The notes below the pieces were generated by a model that did no database searches, had not been told where the DNA came from, and saw only the letters and a program-made list of their open reading frames with translations. Positions 9,631-18,919 of a DNA stretch of 64,000 nt are shown here, one piece after another. The position numbers and the translations under genes were made by a program. Where the stretch lies: assembly GCA_018821985.1 (NCBI GenBank), contig JAHJKP010000017.1, forward strand, positions 1 through 64,000. The letters run 5' to 3'. How positions within the stretch are numbered: the stretch's first letter is position 1; every line of letters starts with the position of its first letter. This DNA is from Pseudomonadota bacterium. Its GTDB lineage: Bacteria > Desulfobacterota > Desulfobulbia > Desulfobulbales > Desulfocapsaceae.

Positions 9631-10401
9631 TTATTTCTCCAGTAATATAAGCTCGGTGGCCAGGGTCTGTGACGCGACCCTGAGCTGGAGCGGGCTATCC
9701 CCAACAGCCCCCCTGGCTGTCGTCATGGCCAGATCCGGATGATTATTTGTTGCACTGAGATGAGCCAAAATCACATATTGTAATTGATCATGGAGCAGAG
9801 ATTGTAAGAATTCTGCTCCATCCGCGTTAGACAGATGTCCATGATCGGAACGGACACGTTGCTGCAAGGCAAGTGAATAAGGTCCTTCTTTCAACATCTG
9901 GGGATCATGATTAAATTCCAAGACAAGACCATTACATCCCATAAGCCTCTGCCTTAAAAGTGCTGAAACCTTGCCGGTATCCGTACAATATGCAAGGGTC
10001 ACCTTACCGTTGCATATTACAAAGCCTACCGGATCGGCGGCATCGTGAGAGACAGAGAAGCTCCGTATCTGCAGATCCTGCATCTGAATGACCTCCCCCG
10101 TTACAAACTCAGAATGCTTGAACAGTTTTCCCATGAGCTTCTCGCCACTCTTGACTGTGTCATAATTCCCATAAACTGGAATATTGCAACGTCTGGAAAG
10201 AACGCCCACGCCATGGATATGATCATGATGCTCATGAGTCACAAACAGGGCATCCAAATCTTCAATCCTGCGTCCGATGGAGTGGAGCCTAGTGGCAATT
10301 TCTTTCCCGGAAAAACCAGCATCAATGAGAATTGCCGTCGATCCCGACTCAATATAGACACTGTTCCCTTTACTGCCGCTGCCAAGAACGGAAAAATACA
10401 T
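9631..10401 (-). CDS. MBL-fold metallo-hydrolase, YycJ/WalJ type
   Basis: A 256-residue cytoplasmic metallo-beta-lactamase-fold protein. MYFSVLGSGSKGNS at the start, LIDAGFSGKEI, and the zinc motif THEHHDH (around residues 56-62) match the YycJ/WalJ/YycI-region hydrolase subfamily, with further ligands in SHDAADP, CTDTG and LEFNHD. Proposed functions include a 5'-to-3' double-strand DNA exonuclease acting in mismatch repair or cell-division coordination, and I cannot choose between them from sequence. The start lies three nucleotides after the dut stop codon, so the two are one transcription unit. The gene ends convergently with yhbY, and a small AAATAAC/GTTATTT hairpin overlaps its stop codon. 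Confidence 0.88.
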   Translation of the reverse strand: MYFSVLGSGSKGNSVYIESGSTAILIDAGFSGKEIATRLHSIGRRIEDLDALFVTHEHHDHIHGVGVLSRRCNIPVYGNYDTVKSGEKLMGKLFKHSEFVTGEVIQMQDLQIRSFSVSHDAADPVGFVICNGKVTLAYCTDTGKVSALLRQRLMGCNGLVLEFNHDPQMLKEGPYSLALQQRVRSDHGHLSNADGAEFLQSLLHDQLQYVILAHLSATNNHPDLAMTTARGAVGDSPLQLRVASQTLATELILLEK

Positions 10402-10404
10402 GCT

Positions 10405-10860
10405 CTATTTCCCCGTATGGCCAAAACCGCCATCGCCCCGACTGGTAGAATCGAGGCTGGTCACCAGCTGAACTTGTGCTCGAGTCACCGGTGCCAGAAC
10501 AAGTTGGGCAATACGATCACCACGATTAATGAGATAGGGTTCGTGACCAAGATTAATCAGACCAATGCGCACCTCCCCTCGATAATCGGCATCAATGGTC
10601 CCAGGGCTATTGACCACTGTCACCCCATGCCTGATTGCCAGGCCACTGCGGGGCCTAACCTGCAGTTCATATCCCACGGGAATAGCGACTGAAAAACCTG
10701 AGGGTAGGAGATCAATCTGACCGGGATTCAGGACCACAGGTTCACACACTGCCGCCGACACATCCAGACCTGCTGCTAAGGCCGAGTGATAGCGTGGCAA
10801 TTCCAGATCACCATACTTCTCCGAATCTATCCAGCAGAACTGCACAGTTATTTCCTTCAT
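10405..10860 (-). CDS. dut: Deoxyuridine 5'-triphosphate nucleotidohydrolase
   Basis: A trimeric dUTPase of 151 residues, the usual length. All five motifs are present in order: AGLDVSA (motif 1), PRSGLA (motif 2), [14 protein letters not shown] (motif 3, with the catalytic Asp), GDRIAQLV (motif 4) and the C-terminal [10 protein letters not shown] (motif 5) that closes over the active site. It converts dUTP to dUMP and pyrophosphate, keeping uracil out of DNA and feeding dTMP synthesis. It follows the pnp terminator on the same strand, so it probably starts from its own promoter, and it is translationally close to the MBL hydrolase gene downstream. Confidence 0.96.
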   Translation of the reverse strand: MKEITVQFCWIDSEKYGDLELPRYHSALAAGLDVSAAVCEPVVLNPGQIDLLPSGFSVAIPVGYELQVRPRSGLAIRHGVTVVNSPGTIDADYRGEVRIGLINLGHEPYLINRGDRIAQLVLAPVTRAQVQLVTSLDSTSRGDGGFGHTGK

Positions 10861-10891
10861 CCATCCACCTCCACTCTGATCATTTATATAT

Positions 10892-10927
10892 AAAAAAAGG
10901 GCCGTCTCAATGAGAAACGACCCTTTT
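10892..10927 (-). terminator. intrinsic terminator after pnp
   Basis: Read on the minus strand, an interrupted GC-containing stem (AAAGGG-CGT and ACG-CCCTTT parts) is followed by a run of eight T residues. It lies 30 nt after the pnp stop codon and ends the long rimP-pnp operon before dut. Confidence 0.8.
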
Positions 10928-10956
10928 GCTTACAACAATGGTTAGAATTAAGAATG

Positions 10957-13029
10957 TTACATCAATGCCTTACGACTCAAACGGATACGACCGCGGTTGT
11001 CAACCTCTAAGACCTTGACCTCAATTTCGTCACCTTCCTTGACCACATCAGTCACATTCTCAACTCGTTTTGTATCAAGCTCTGAGATGTGAACCAGACC
11101 ATCTGTGCCCGGCATGATTTCGACAAAGGCACCAAAATCCTTGATGGTCTTGACAATTCCCTTATAGACAGCACCGACCTCAACCTCGGCGGTAAGTTGT
11201 TTAACACGTTCAACAAGGGCAAGGGCACTGGCAGCATTATTACAAAACATCTTAACCACGCCGGAATCATCAACTTCGATTTTGGCATCGTATTCAGCAG
11301 AGAGTGCCTTGATGATTTTGCCACCAGATCCAATAATGTCACGGATTTTATCTGGATTAATTTTATGAATATAATATTTGGGCGCGTACTCAGATACATC
11401 TTTACGAGATTGAGAGATACCTTTCGCCATTTCACCGAGAATGTGCATTCGGCCTTCCTTGGCCTGAGCCAGGGCCCGTCCCATGATATCTCTATCAACT
11501 CCGGCAATCTTGATATCCATCTGCAGAGAGGTAACGCCATCATCCGTGCCCACAACCTTAAAATCCATATCGCCAAGATGATCTTCGTCACCCAGGATAT
11601 CAGAGAGGATAATAACCTTATCGCCCTCTTTGATCAGGCCCATGGCAATGCCAGAAACTGGCTTTTTAATGGGTATTCCGGCATCCATCATGGCCATACT
11701 ACCACCACACACAGTGGCCATGGATGAAGAACCGTTTGATTCCAAGACCTCGGAAACCACTCGGATCGAGTAGGGAAAATCCTCTTCACTAGGGAGGACA
11801 GCACTCAGTCCCCGCATGGCCAGGGTGCCATGACCGATATCGCGGCGAGAAGGACCACCCATCCTTCGTGCCTCACCCACACAGTAGGGAGGAAAGTTGT
11901 AGTGCAACATGAAACGTTTTGACTCCTCGCCTAACAGAGTCTCCACACGCTGCTGATCACGTTCGCTGCCCAACGTAGCTGACACCAAAGCCTGAGTCTC
12001 GCCACGGGTAAAGAGAGCAGATCCATGTGTCCTTGGCAGATAAGAGGCCTCACAACTGATGGCCCGCACCTCATTAAAGGCACGGCCATCTAATCTAACC
12101 CCCTCTTCCACAATCTTACCGCGCATGATCGTCTTTTTATAACTAGACAATAGATTGCTGATCTCTTTTGCCCGCATTCCGTCCACGTTCAATTCAGAAA
12201 CTACATCACTTTTCAGTTGATCATAGAGGCGTCCGCGTTCCATCTTATCAGCAGTGGAAATAACCGTCTGCATTCCAGTCTCAGCGACCGCTCTGACTTG
12301 CACCATCAATTCTTCATCAATCTGGGGAGGCTCAACAATACGTTTAACTTTTCCATTGGCTTCCCGTAACTGATCCTGAAGATCAATAAGAGACTGTACC
12401 TGCTCATGGACAAAAAATATGGCGGCCAGAATCTCATCCTCACTCAAGGCATCAGCTTTCCCCTCAACCATAACCACGGCAGTACGGGTACAGGCCACGA
12501 TGATATCCATACGTGATATCTTCAGCTCATCTTTCGTTGGGTTCAACACATAGTTTCCATCAACATATCCGACCCTTGCCCCGGCCACTGGACCGCCAAA
12601 GGGGATATCAGACAGGGTAAGGGCACAAGAGGCGCCTAACAGGGCCAGCATGTCTGGGTCATTCTGCTGATCGGCTGAAAGGACAGTGGCAATCACCTGG
12701 GTTTCAGCACAATATCCATCCGCAAAGAGAGGCCGTAAGGGTCGGTCTATGATACGGCAGGTAAGCACTTCCTGTTCACTGGGGCGACCGATCTCCCTCC
12801 GGAAATAGTTTCCGGGGATCCGTCCCACGGATGACATCTTTTCCTGATATTCAATGGTCAACGGTAAAAAACCGAGCTCAGGCTTGTTTTCTTTATCGGC
12901 AACGGCTGTCACCAGTACCATGGTTTCGCCACACTGAACAACCACTGATCCCGAGGCCTGTTTGGCAAGCTTACCTGTTTCAACAGACAGCGTCTTACCA
13001 CCAATTTCAATTTCAACTTTCTTATACAT
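10957..13029 (-). CDS. pnp: Polyribonucleotide nucleotidyltransferase (PNPase)
   Basis: PNPase of 690 residues, normal size. Two RNase PH domains are clear: the first around 1-210, the second around 315-545 (RLDGRAFNEVRAISCEASYLPRTHGSALFTRGETQALV, then the phosphorolytic core with SNGSSSMATVCGGS and DILGDEDHLGDMDFKVVGT). A KH domain with IIGSGGK and a C-terminal S1 domain (GAVYKGIVKTIKDFGAFVEI) follow. It degrades RNA phosphorolytically 3'-to-5' and forms the degradosome core in many bacteria. I place the start at 13029, where GGAGAG precedes the ATG and MYKKVEIEIGGK matches the family. An in-frame extension to 13155 covers regulatory hairpins. It is the last gene of the rimP-pnp operon. Confidence 0.97.
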   Translation of the reverse strand: MYKKVEIEIGGKTLSVETGKLAKQASGSVVVQCGETMVLVTAVADKENKPELGFLPLTIEYQEKMSSVGRIPGNYFRREIGRPSEQEVLTCRIIDRPLRPLFADGYCAETQVIATVLSADQQNDPDMLALLGASCALTLSDIPFGGPVAGARVGYVDGNYVLNPTKDELKISRMDIIVACTRTAVVMVEGKADALSEDEILAAIFFVHEQVQSLIDLQDQLREANGKVKRIVEPPQIDEELMVQVRAVAETGMQTVISTADKMERGRLYDQLKSDVVSELNVDGMRAKEISNLLSSYKKTIMRGKIVEEGVRLDGRAFNEVRAISCEASYLPRTHGSALFTRGETQALVSATLGSERDQQRVETLLGEESKRFMLHYNFPPYCVGEARRMGGPSRRDIGHGTLAMRGLSAVLPSEEDFPYSIRVVSEVLESNGSSSMATVCGGSMAMMDAGIPIKKPVSGIAMGLIKEGDKVIILSDILGDEDHLGDMDFKVVGTDDGVTSLQMDIKIAGVDRDIMGRALAQAKEGRMHILGEMAKGISQSRKDVSEYAPKYYIHKINPDKIRDIIGSGGKIIKALSAEYDAKIEVDDSGVVKMFCNNAASALALVERVKQLTAEVEVGAVYKGIVKTIKDFGAFVEIMPGTDGLVHISELDTKRVENVTDVVKEGDEIEVKVLEVDNRGRIRLSRKALM

Positions 13030-13039
13030 ACACTCTCCA

Positions 13040-13214
13040 ACTGTGCGAACACAGTGCTTTTTTGGCACGCAAACCGCACCCGCATCCTGGATTTCAGCAT
13101 GAGTACACTGTGTACCCCAAGCGCGGCAAAAGAAGCGCACACCTGTGATGCTCAAACCCAGAACTTAAAACTTAACGAGTATGCAGAACCGTTTTCAATC
13201 CTTGCATACTCGTT
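13040..13214 (-). promoter_or_regulatory. rpsO-pnp leader with hairpins, probable RNase III/PNPase control region
   Basis: The 198-nt spacer between rpsO and pnp holds three clear inverted repeats. Arms 13174-13185 and 13203-13214 form a perfect 12-bp stem. GTACAC-T-GTGTAC is a short palindrome near 13100. ACTGTG-UUCG-CACAGT (13055-13040 on the minus strand) is a stable tetraloop hairpin directly beside the pnp ribosome binding site. In Escherichia coli the same spacer has an RNase III stem and PNPase then represses its own mRNA. The position and structure agree with such a mechanism here, which remains inference. Confidence 0.6.
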
Positions 13215-13227
13215 CAGTGACATCCTG

Positions 13228-13497
13228 TTACTTTCTGATACCAAGCTCAGCAATAACGGATTTATATTTACTCATATCTTTCTTTTTTAGATAATCAAGC
13301 AGACTTCTGCGCTGACCAACCAGTTTCAAAAGTCCCTGACGGGAGTGATGATCCTTGCTGTGCGTTTTAAAATGCTCGGTCAGATAGACAATTCGATCTG
13401 AAAGAAGGGCAATCTGCACCTCTGATGAACCGGTATCGGTGGGATGGACCTTAAACTTTTCAATAATTTCATGTTTTTTTACTGCTGACTGTGCCAA
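13228..13497 (-). CDS. rpsO: 30S ribosomal protein S15
   Basis: S15, 89 residues, with the family signature [27 protein letters not shown] that binds 16S rRNA helices 20-22. The start is a TTG at 13497: a strong AGGAGG lies six nucleotides upstream, and the first residues [11 protein letters not shown] match the family. An in-frame ATG at 13563 would add 22 unrelated residues and put the ribosome binding site inside the gene. It lies between truB and pnp, the classical order. A rare start codon on an abundant ribosomal protein with an optimal Shine-Dalgarno sequence may limit translation. Confidence 0.96.
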   Translation of the reverse strand: MAQSAVKKHEIIEKFKVHPTDTGSSEVQIALLSDRIVYLTEHFKTHSKDHHSRQGLLKLVGQRRSLLDYLKKKDMSKYKSVIAELGIRK

Positions 13498-13643
13498 AAC
13501 GGGCCTCCTCTTGCTTATATAAAGACTGTTTTTCCCTTTAGTTAGGGCCGCTTCCCCTTTCAAACAACACGTTTCAGGAAAAGCGAAAAATATTCATTTA
13601 TGTACCACTCCTCTCTAACAACACCTACGACTACTTACTCTTA

Positions 13644-14420
13644 TTACAACAGATTAGCAAAATCGTCAACAGATAGGGCCTTGGCCAATAAGCGTTGACG
13701 AGCATCAGGAAAAAGCAGTTCAGACCCAGGGAAACTATCCTCCAGAGTAAAACAACCACTTCTTGTCCTGCGTAACTGCGTGAGATAGGCACCACAGCCC
13801 AGACTTCTGCCAATATCTGCAGCCAGACTTCGAATATAGGTCCCCTTACTGCACACAACCCGCACTGAGAGCTGTACCTCCTCTCCCCCTACCATATCAT
13901 GGTCGCCATCCGTCCTTTCCAGAGTTTCAATAAAGACTGGACGCGGGGCTTTCACAATACTGATTCCCTGACGGGCATAATGATAAAGCGGTTTTCCCTG
14001 ATGCTTCAAGGCTGAATAAATGGGTGGGACCTGGAGTTGCTCCCCCCGAAACAAGGAGAGGCATTCTTCAATCTGCTCCGCCGGTAGGGGAGCAACGGGA
14101 TGCCGACTCACCACCGCTCCTTCCGGATCAAAGGTCTCGGTTACAACGCCGAGACAAAGGGTGGCCAGGTATTCTTTCCGGCCATCCATCATCTGAGAAA
14201 TCATCCGGGTTGCAGGACGGCCCGCACAGATGATAAGCAGCCCCGTAGCAAAAGGATCAAGAGTTCCAGCATGACCGACTTTTTTTATTCCCAGTGCGCG
14301 ACGCACCCCACTCACCATCTTAAAAGAGGTGGGTCCGGCAGGTTTATCTATGACAAATATACCGGCCTCAAAAGCTTGTTCCACACCAATTTTTTCTTCT
14401 TCCACTCGATCAAGGATCAA
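13644..14420 (-). CDS. truB: tRNA pseudouridine-55 synthase
   Basis: TruB makes pseudouridine 55 in the T-loop of elongator tRNAs. Visible motifs: FVIDKPAGPTSF, GHAGTLDPFATGLL with the catalytic Asp, and CSKGTYIRSLAADIG. The length of about 258 is slightly short because the C-terminal PUA-like region is reduced. No ATG precedes the conserved part: the likely start is TTG at 14420, nine nucleotides after the nrnA stop, or a GTG at 14408. It sits between nrnA and rpsO in the translation operon. Confidence 0.94.
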   Translation of the reverse strand: MILDRVEEEKIGVEQAFEAGIFVIDKPAGPTSFKMVSGVRRALGIKKVGHAGTLDPFATGLLIICAGRPATRMISQMMDGRKEYLATLCLGVVTETFDPEGAVVSRHPVAPLPAEQIEECLSLFRGEQLQVPPIYSALKHQGKPLYHYARQGISIVKAPRPVFIETLERTDGDHDMVGGEEVQLSVRVVCSKGTYIRSLAADIGRSLGCGAYLTQLRRTRSGCFTLEDSFPGSELLFPDARQRLLAKALSVDDFANLL

Positions 14421-14429
14421 AAGCTGTTC

Positions 14430-15419
14430 TCACTTCAAGACTTTGCACAGGGCATCCAAAATAATTTTCTGTACCTGCTTCACGTCCTTACCTGAAAAAC
14501 GAAAGCCAGCGGCATTCCGATGTCCACCACCACCAAAAGCAGCAGCGACCTCTGCGACATCACATCCGCCTTTGGCACGCAAACTGACGGAAACCCCACC
14601 ATTTTGGGTCTCTTTGAGAAATACAGCTACCTTTACCGATAGCAATGCCCGAGGATAGTTAATAAATCCCTCCGTATCACCGGCCTCTGCCCCACACTCC
14701 TCAAACATCTTATTGGTCACGGTTATGAAGGCGACCTGGTCAGACTCAAAGAGCTCCAACGTTGCCAGCACCTGTTCCATGAGACGCAATCGCTGCAAGG
14801 TAAAATTATCATACACATGTCCAGCCACCTCCTCGGGATGAACCCCGCAGGCCACCAGGTCAGCAGCTATTCGCAAGGTTCTGGGGCTGGTATTCTCATA
14901 ACGGAAGGATCCAGTATCCGTAGAAATTGCTACATAGATATTAAAGGCAGCAGCATAGGAAATTTCAACACCCAACTCCATTGCCAGCTCATAGACCATC
15001 TCCCCGGTGGAGGAGCGGCTGGAGTCAAGCCAGCGGAAATCACCAAACTCCTGATGACCACGATGATGATCAATCACTAGAAATGGATGCAGATTGAGCA
15101 ACTCCATCTTTTCCCGTCCCAACCGGTCACAATCTCCACAATCCAGTGACACAGCAGCCACATTACCGTTGGCAGCGGCCACAAAATTCTGCAAGGCAGC
15201 AAGATCAGTTTGCGCAAGAGAACAGCCAGGTAAAAAATCATAGAGATGGGTCACCGGCTCTTCCAGATAACGGAACACCTTTTTCCCCATCCCCTCGACT
15301 ATATCCGCCAGACCCAGGAGTGAGCCCAAGGCGTCACCATCAGGATGAAGGTGAGTCATGAGGACTAAGCTGTCAACCTCTTGAATAATTTTACTGATCT
15401 CTTCAGGAACTACTTTCAT
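14430..15419 (-). CDS. nrnA: DHH-family phosphoesterase, nanoRNase/pAp phosphatase
   Basis: A 329-residue DHH/DHHA1 protein of the NrnA type. THLHPDGDALGS and the VIDHHRGH box supply the Asp/His metal ligands, and GGGGHRNAAGF is the C-terminal DHHA1 substrate-binding motif. Family members degrade 2-5-nt nanoRNAs and hydrolyse 3'-phosphoadenosine 5'-phosphate (pAp) to AMP. The pAp activity would be useful in a sulfur-metabolising bacterium, although dissimilatory sulfate reduction itself does not make pAp. The start is ambiguous between adjacent ATG codons at 15422 and 15419 behind AGAGGTGG. It overlaps the 3' end of rbfA by 17-20 nt, so it is translationally coupled. Confidence 0.92.
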   Translation of the reverse strand: MKVVPEEISKIIQEVDSLVLMTHLHPDGDALGSLLGLADIVEGMGKKVFRYLEEPVTHLYDFLPGCSLAQTDLAALQNFVAAANGNVAAVSLDCGDCDRLGREKMELLNLHPFLVIDHHRGHQEFGDFRWLDSSRSSTGEMVYELAMELGVEISYAAAFNIYVAISTDTGSFRYENTSPRTLRIAADLVACGVHPEEVAGHVYDNFTLQRLRLMEQVLATLELFESDQVAFITVTNKMFEECGAEAGDTEGFINYPRALLSVKVAVFLKETQNGGVSVSLRAKGGCDVAEVAAAFGGGGHRNAAGFRFSGKDVKQVQKIILDALCKVLK

Positions 15420-15822
15420 CATCACCACCTCTTTCATTGGCAATTTCTTGAAGAAGTTTCTCCATTGCTACCACCTTCTCAATCTGCTGATCATAGACAA
15501 ATTGCAATTCAGGCGTATAACGCATATTAATGACTTTGGCTAGATGACTCCTCATGAATCCTTTTGCCCTTTGCAATCCTTCTTTTGCACTCAGCTGTTG
15601 TGTCTTGTCTCCAGGGACCGTAAAATAAATCCGAGCATATTTCAGATCATCCGCCAACTCAACCCGAGAGATACCAACCTCTGCAAGTTTTGGATCACAC
15701 ACCTTTGTAAGAAGGAGCATGGAGAGTTCATTACGGATCGCCTCTGCCACTCGAACCGATCTTTTTTGCTCACTCTTCGGCCCCAGGCCAACAGATTTTA
15801 ATGTCTCTTTAGGATCCCACAT
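15403..15822 (-). CDS. rbfA: Ribosome-binding factor A
   Basis: RbfA, 139 residues with a KH-like fold, needed for late 30S maturation. Conserved features are the RVAEAIRNELSMLL start, DPKLAEVGISRVELADDLKYARIYFTV, and the LRxELxxxINMRYTPELQFVYD-type C-terminal part. A 13-residue N-terminal extension precedes the core. It stands between infB, 100 nt upstream, and nrnA, which it overlaps. Confidence 0.95.
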   Translation of the reverse strand: MWDPKETLKSVGLGPKSEQKRSVRVAEAIRNELSMLLLTKVCDPKLAEVGISRVELADDLKYARIYFTVPGDKTQQLSAKEGLQRAKGFMRSHLAKVINMRYTPELQFVYDQQIEKVVAMEKLLQEIANERGGDDESSS

Positions 15823-15856
15823 AAGAATACAGCGAAAGGGGTAGAATAGGTTATTT

Positions 15857-15894
15857 AGTCTATAGACTGTTAGTCTGTTAGCGTACAGACTACA
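15857..15894. repeat. short palindromic repeats in the infB-rbfA spacer
   Basis: AGTCTATAGACT (15857-15868) is a perfect palindrome, and TAGTCTGT-tagcgt-ACAGACTA (15871-15892) is a perfect 8-bp hairpin. Nothing like this is normal between infB and rbfA. Two parts of it, AGTCTGTtaGCGT and ACAGACTACA, recur in the folE2-like upstream region at 52396-52464. Confidence 0.6.
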
Positions 15895-15921
15895 ACCGAG
15901 CAGAGCTACACAACCTCTGTT

Positions 15922-18612
15922 CTAACCTTCCAGTGTTGCCTCCACTTCATTCAGGACAAAGGCTTCAAGAATATCTCCGACAAGAAGGTCATTGTAATTA
16001 TCAATGCCGATACCACATTCATATCCTGTAAGAACCTCTCTGACATCATCCTTAACTCTGCGCAAAGAACCAATCTTACCAGTGTAAAGAACCACCCCTT
16101 CACGAATAACCCTGACCGAGGCCTTACGGGTAATCTTCCCATCAATGACAGAACAACCCGCAATGGTGCCAATTTTAGGGACATGAAAGAGTTGTCGGAC
16201 TTCGGCATTACCAATTACTTCCTCAACAAAGGTGGGTTCCAGCATCCCGACCATGGCCTTCCTGATATCATCGAGGGCGTGATAGATAACGTCATACGAA
16301 CGGACATCCACATGTTCCTTGATGCTCAACTCTTTGACCTTGGTCGTTGGCCGCACATTAAATCCGATAATAATGGCATCAGAGGCAGAAGCAAGCAGGA
16401 TATCAGACTCGGTGATCGTCCCGGTACCCTCATGCAGGATACGCACCTTCACCGCATCAGTAGAAAGTTTTTCTGCAGCGGAACAGAAGGCCTCAAGCGT
16501 TCCCTGAACATCAGCACGAAGGACAACCCGTAATTCCTGGGTCTCTTCTTCGTTCATCTTCTCAAACAATCTATCCAGCGAGACCTTCGAACCTGAAGCC
16601 AGTTCAAGCTCACGAGCCTTCAAGATACGAGCTTGGCTGACGCTTCTGGCCATTTTCTCATCAGTGACCACGATAAACTCATCACCCGCCTGCGGAACAC
16701 CGGTCAGCCCCTGCACCTCAACGGGAATTGATGGGCCAGCCTCATCAAGGGGTTTATTCTTATCATTGATCAGGGCGCGGACCTTACCGCTGAACTGACC
16801 TACCACAAAATAATCGCCTGTCTTCAGAGTTCCTTCCTGCACCAGAATCGTAGCCACTGGCCCGCGTCCTTTATCAAGTTTGGCCTCAACAACCCGTCCT
16901 CTGGCCTTCCTGGTGGCATCGGCCTTTAATTCCATTACCTCAGCCATCAGTTGAATGGATTCAAGCAGACTGTCAATACCGATATTTTTCTTGGCCGAGG
17001 TCTCACAGTACATTGTCTGCCCCCCCCACTCTTCAGGGGCAAGACCCAGATCAGACAACTCCCGCTTTACCCGATCCGGATCGGCATTCTCCTTGTCAAT
17101 CTTGTTTACGCAAACAAGGATAGGAACTCCCGCTGCCTGAGCGTGACGAATAGCTTCTCGAGTCTGATCCATGACCCCATCGTCAGCCGCAACGACAAGG
17201 ACCACAAGATCTGTAATCTGAGCCCCACGAGAACGCATCTCGGTAAAAGCTGCATGGCCCGGGGTATCGACAAAGGTCACATCACCAGAGCTGGAGGTTA
17301 CATGGTAGGCACCAATATGCTGGGTAATACCACCCGCCTCTCCATCAGCCACATCAGTCTTTCTAATGGCATCCAGAATGGACGTTTTACCATGATCAAC
17401 ATGACCCATAACCGTTACCACTGGCGAACGCGGCAGCAGCTCACCACCGCCTTCCTGCTCATTGAGCTGGAGGACACCAATCTCTTCGGTAATCCCCTGT
17501 TCAACCTCATAGCCAAAATCCGCCCCAATAAGAGTCGCGGTATCAACATCAAGGGCCTGATTCAAGGTAGCCATAACTCCAAAGCCCATCAACTTGGCAA
17601 TGATCTCACTAGATTTGACACCCATCCGATGGGCAAGGTCAGCGACACTGATCGTTTCCAGCACCTTAATCCGTTTTTTGATAGCCTTCATCTCAACGGC
17701 AGGCTGAATCACTTTTCTCTCGACCCGGCCTCTCGATCTTTTTCCCCGCTTACCAGTGACATTGCTGTACTCATCACCAAAACGGGTAACCTGAACTTTG
17801 CCCCTTCCTTTCTGACCAAATTTGTCAGCCTTCCAGGCACCGCCTTTCTTTTGTTCAACATCCTCCACCTCAGCACCGCGCTTTCCTTTTTTCTTGCCTT
17901 TGCTGGCATCACTCAAGGGTGCTACGCCCACTGGAGGTTTCGGTGCAGAGGCAGAGGGCTGTGGCTTATACCCTCCTCCTGTAGCAGGACGTTCCGCTGG
18001 TCGTTCAGTTCTTTTTCGTGGTTTTTCCACAACCTGCGGCTTTTCTTCAACTGGGATTTCAATACTCCCAACGACACGGGCCAGCCCTTTTCTTGATGCC
18101 AGCTCAGGTTCTTCAGATATAATAGTTTTTTTCTCATGGCTGACAGGAGCGGTTTTTAAGTCTTTTTGCTGTTCCTTGCTCTGTTGCTTGAAATCTACAA
18201 CGACGGGAGCGATCGGTTCTTGCACGTCTTTGTCCGCTTCTGCCTCCTGAAACTCTTCAACCACCGCTTGCTGATCAATGGCTGGAACTTGGAGCTCTTC
18301 TTCTTCCTGAGCTGCTCCCTCTACGACAGGCACCTCTTCCACTGTTTCAGCTTCGGGGGCAGCAGCTGGTCGGCGACGAATGACCGTTGTCCGGCGAACC
18401 ATAGCAGGAGTTTCTTCAGCTGCACTCTTCTTGTCGGCAACATCAGCCTTAGAGCTTTGCAACACTGTAGTCCGGATTTTATCGGCTATGTCATCTTCAA
18501 CTGTTGAGCTGGCCCCTTTAATTTCATAACCCTGTTCATGCAGTTTCTCAATTAACATTTTGCTGCTCATACCCGCTTCTTTGGCCAGCTCATAAATCCT
18601 TACCTTGCTCAT
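15922..18612 (-). CDS. infB: Translation initiation factor IF-2
   Basis: IF-2 of 896 residues. An IF2_N module (VRIYELAKEAGMSSKMLIEKL) opens the protein, followed by about 230 residues of acidic and Pro/Ala-rich linker and a basic patch, then the second IF2_N domain near 310-370. The GTPase domain has GHVDHGKTS (G1), DTPGHAAF (G3) and NKIDK (G4), followed by domains II-IV, the last binding fMet-tRNA. It is the longest member of the rimP-pnp operon. It follows ylxR by about 40 nt. Confidence 0.97.
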   Translation of the reverse strand: MSKVRIYELAKEAGMSSKMLIEKLHEQGYEIKGASSTVEDDIADKIRTTVLQSSKADVADKKSAAEETPAMVRRTTVIRRRPAAAPEAETVEEVPVVEGAAQEEEELQVPAIDQQAVVEEFQEAEADKDVQEPIAPVVVDFKQQSKEQQKDLKTAPVSHEKKTIISEEPELASRKGLARVVGSIEIPVEEKPQVVEKPRKRTERPAERPATGGGYKPQPSASAPKPPVGVAPLSDASKGKKKGKRGAEVEDVEQKKGGAWKADKFGQKGRGKVQVTRFGDEYSNVTGKRGKRSRGRVERKVIQPAVEMKAIKKRIKVLETISVADLAHRMGVKSSEIIAKLMGFGVMATLNQALDVDTATLIGADFGYEVEQGITEEIGVLQLNEQEGGGELLPRSPVVTVMGHVDHGKTSILDAIRKTDVADGEAGGITQHIGAYHVTSSSGDVTFVDTPGHAAFTEMRSRGAQITDLVVLVVAADDGVMDQTREAIRHAQAAGVPILVCVNKIDKENADPDRVKRELSDLGLAPEEWGGQTMYCETSAKKNIGIDSLLESIQLMAEVMELKADATRKARGRVVEAKLDKGRGPVATILVQEGTLKTGDYFVVGQFSGKVRALINDKNKPLDEAGPSIPVEVQGLTGVPQAGDEFIVVTDEKMARSVSQARILKARELELASGSKVSLDRLFEKMNEEETQELRVVLRADVQGTLEAFCSAAEKLSTDAVKVRILHEGTGTITESDILLASASDAIIIGFNVRPTTKVKELSIKEHVDVRSYDVIYHALDDIRKAMVGMLEPTFVEEVIGNAEVRQLFHVPKIGTIAGCSVIDGKITRKASVRVIREGVVLYTGKIGSLRRVKDDVREVLTGYECGIGIDNYNDLLVGDILEAFVLNEVEATLEG

Positions 18613-18655
18613 CCCTTACTCCCGTCTATCCTTGCTACAGTGTTTTTTCACTCAC

Positions 18656-18919
18656 TCAACTTTTCAGAGCCAAAGGATTCCTTTCCACCTTCAAGGCCCT
18701 TTTCCATCTTTTTTGCTGACTCAAAAAAACTTCCCGACATCTCTCGTTATGACAACAATATGCCCCTCTTCCCGCTTTGACTTTATGCACATCTAAAACC
18801 GGTTTATCCCCTTGCAGAACAAACCGATCCAAGTTTGGCTTCAAAGCCTTTGTCCTGCAGACACAACAGGTACGGACAGGTTGACACTGACTTGCCTTAG
18901 CCCTGTTCACCGGGCTCAT
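18656..18919 (-). CDS. ylxR: YlxR-family RNA-binding protein (DUF448)
   Basis: A small basic protein of about 87 residues. RTCCVCRTKALKPNLDRFV matches the start of the YlxR fold, and CCHNERCREVFL resembles the second conserved element (the Cys pairs could bind a metal). YlxR proteins lie between nusA and infB in most bacteria and may act as nucleoid-associated or RNase P-modulating factors. The start is uncertain: an ATG at 18919 (used here) or a GTG a few codons later, both within the 3' end of nusA, so the genes overlap. Confidence 0.85.
   Translation of the reverse strand: MSPVNRAKASQCQPVRTCCVCRTKALKPNLDRFVLQGDKPVLDVHKVKAGRGAYCCHNERCREVFLSQQKRWKRALKVERNPLALKS

Noticed and set aside
9617-9640. 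AAATAAC/GTTATTT hairpin between yhbY and the MBL gene
   Set aside because: It is AT-only apart from two pairs and overlaps the stop codon of the MBL gene; a terminator is possible but not supported.
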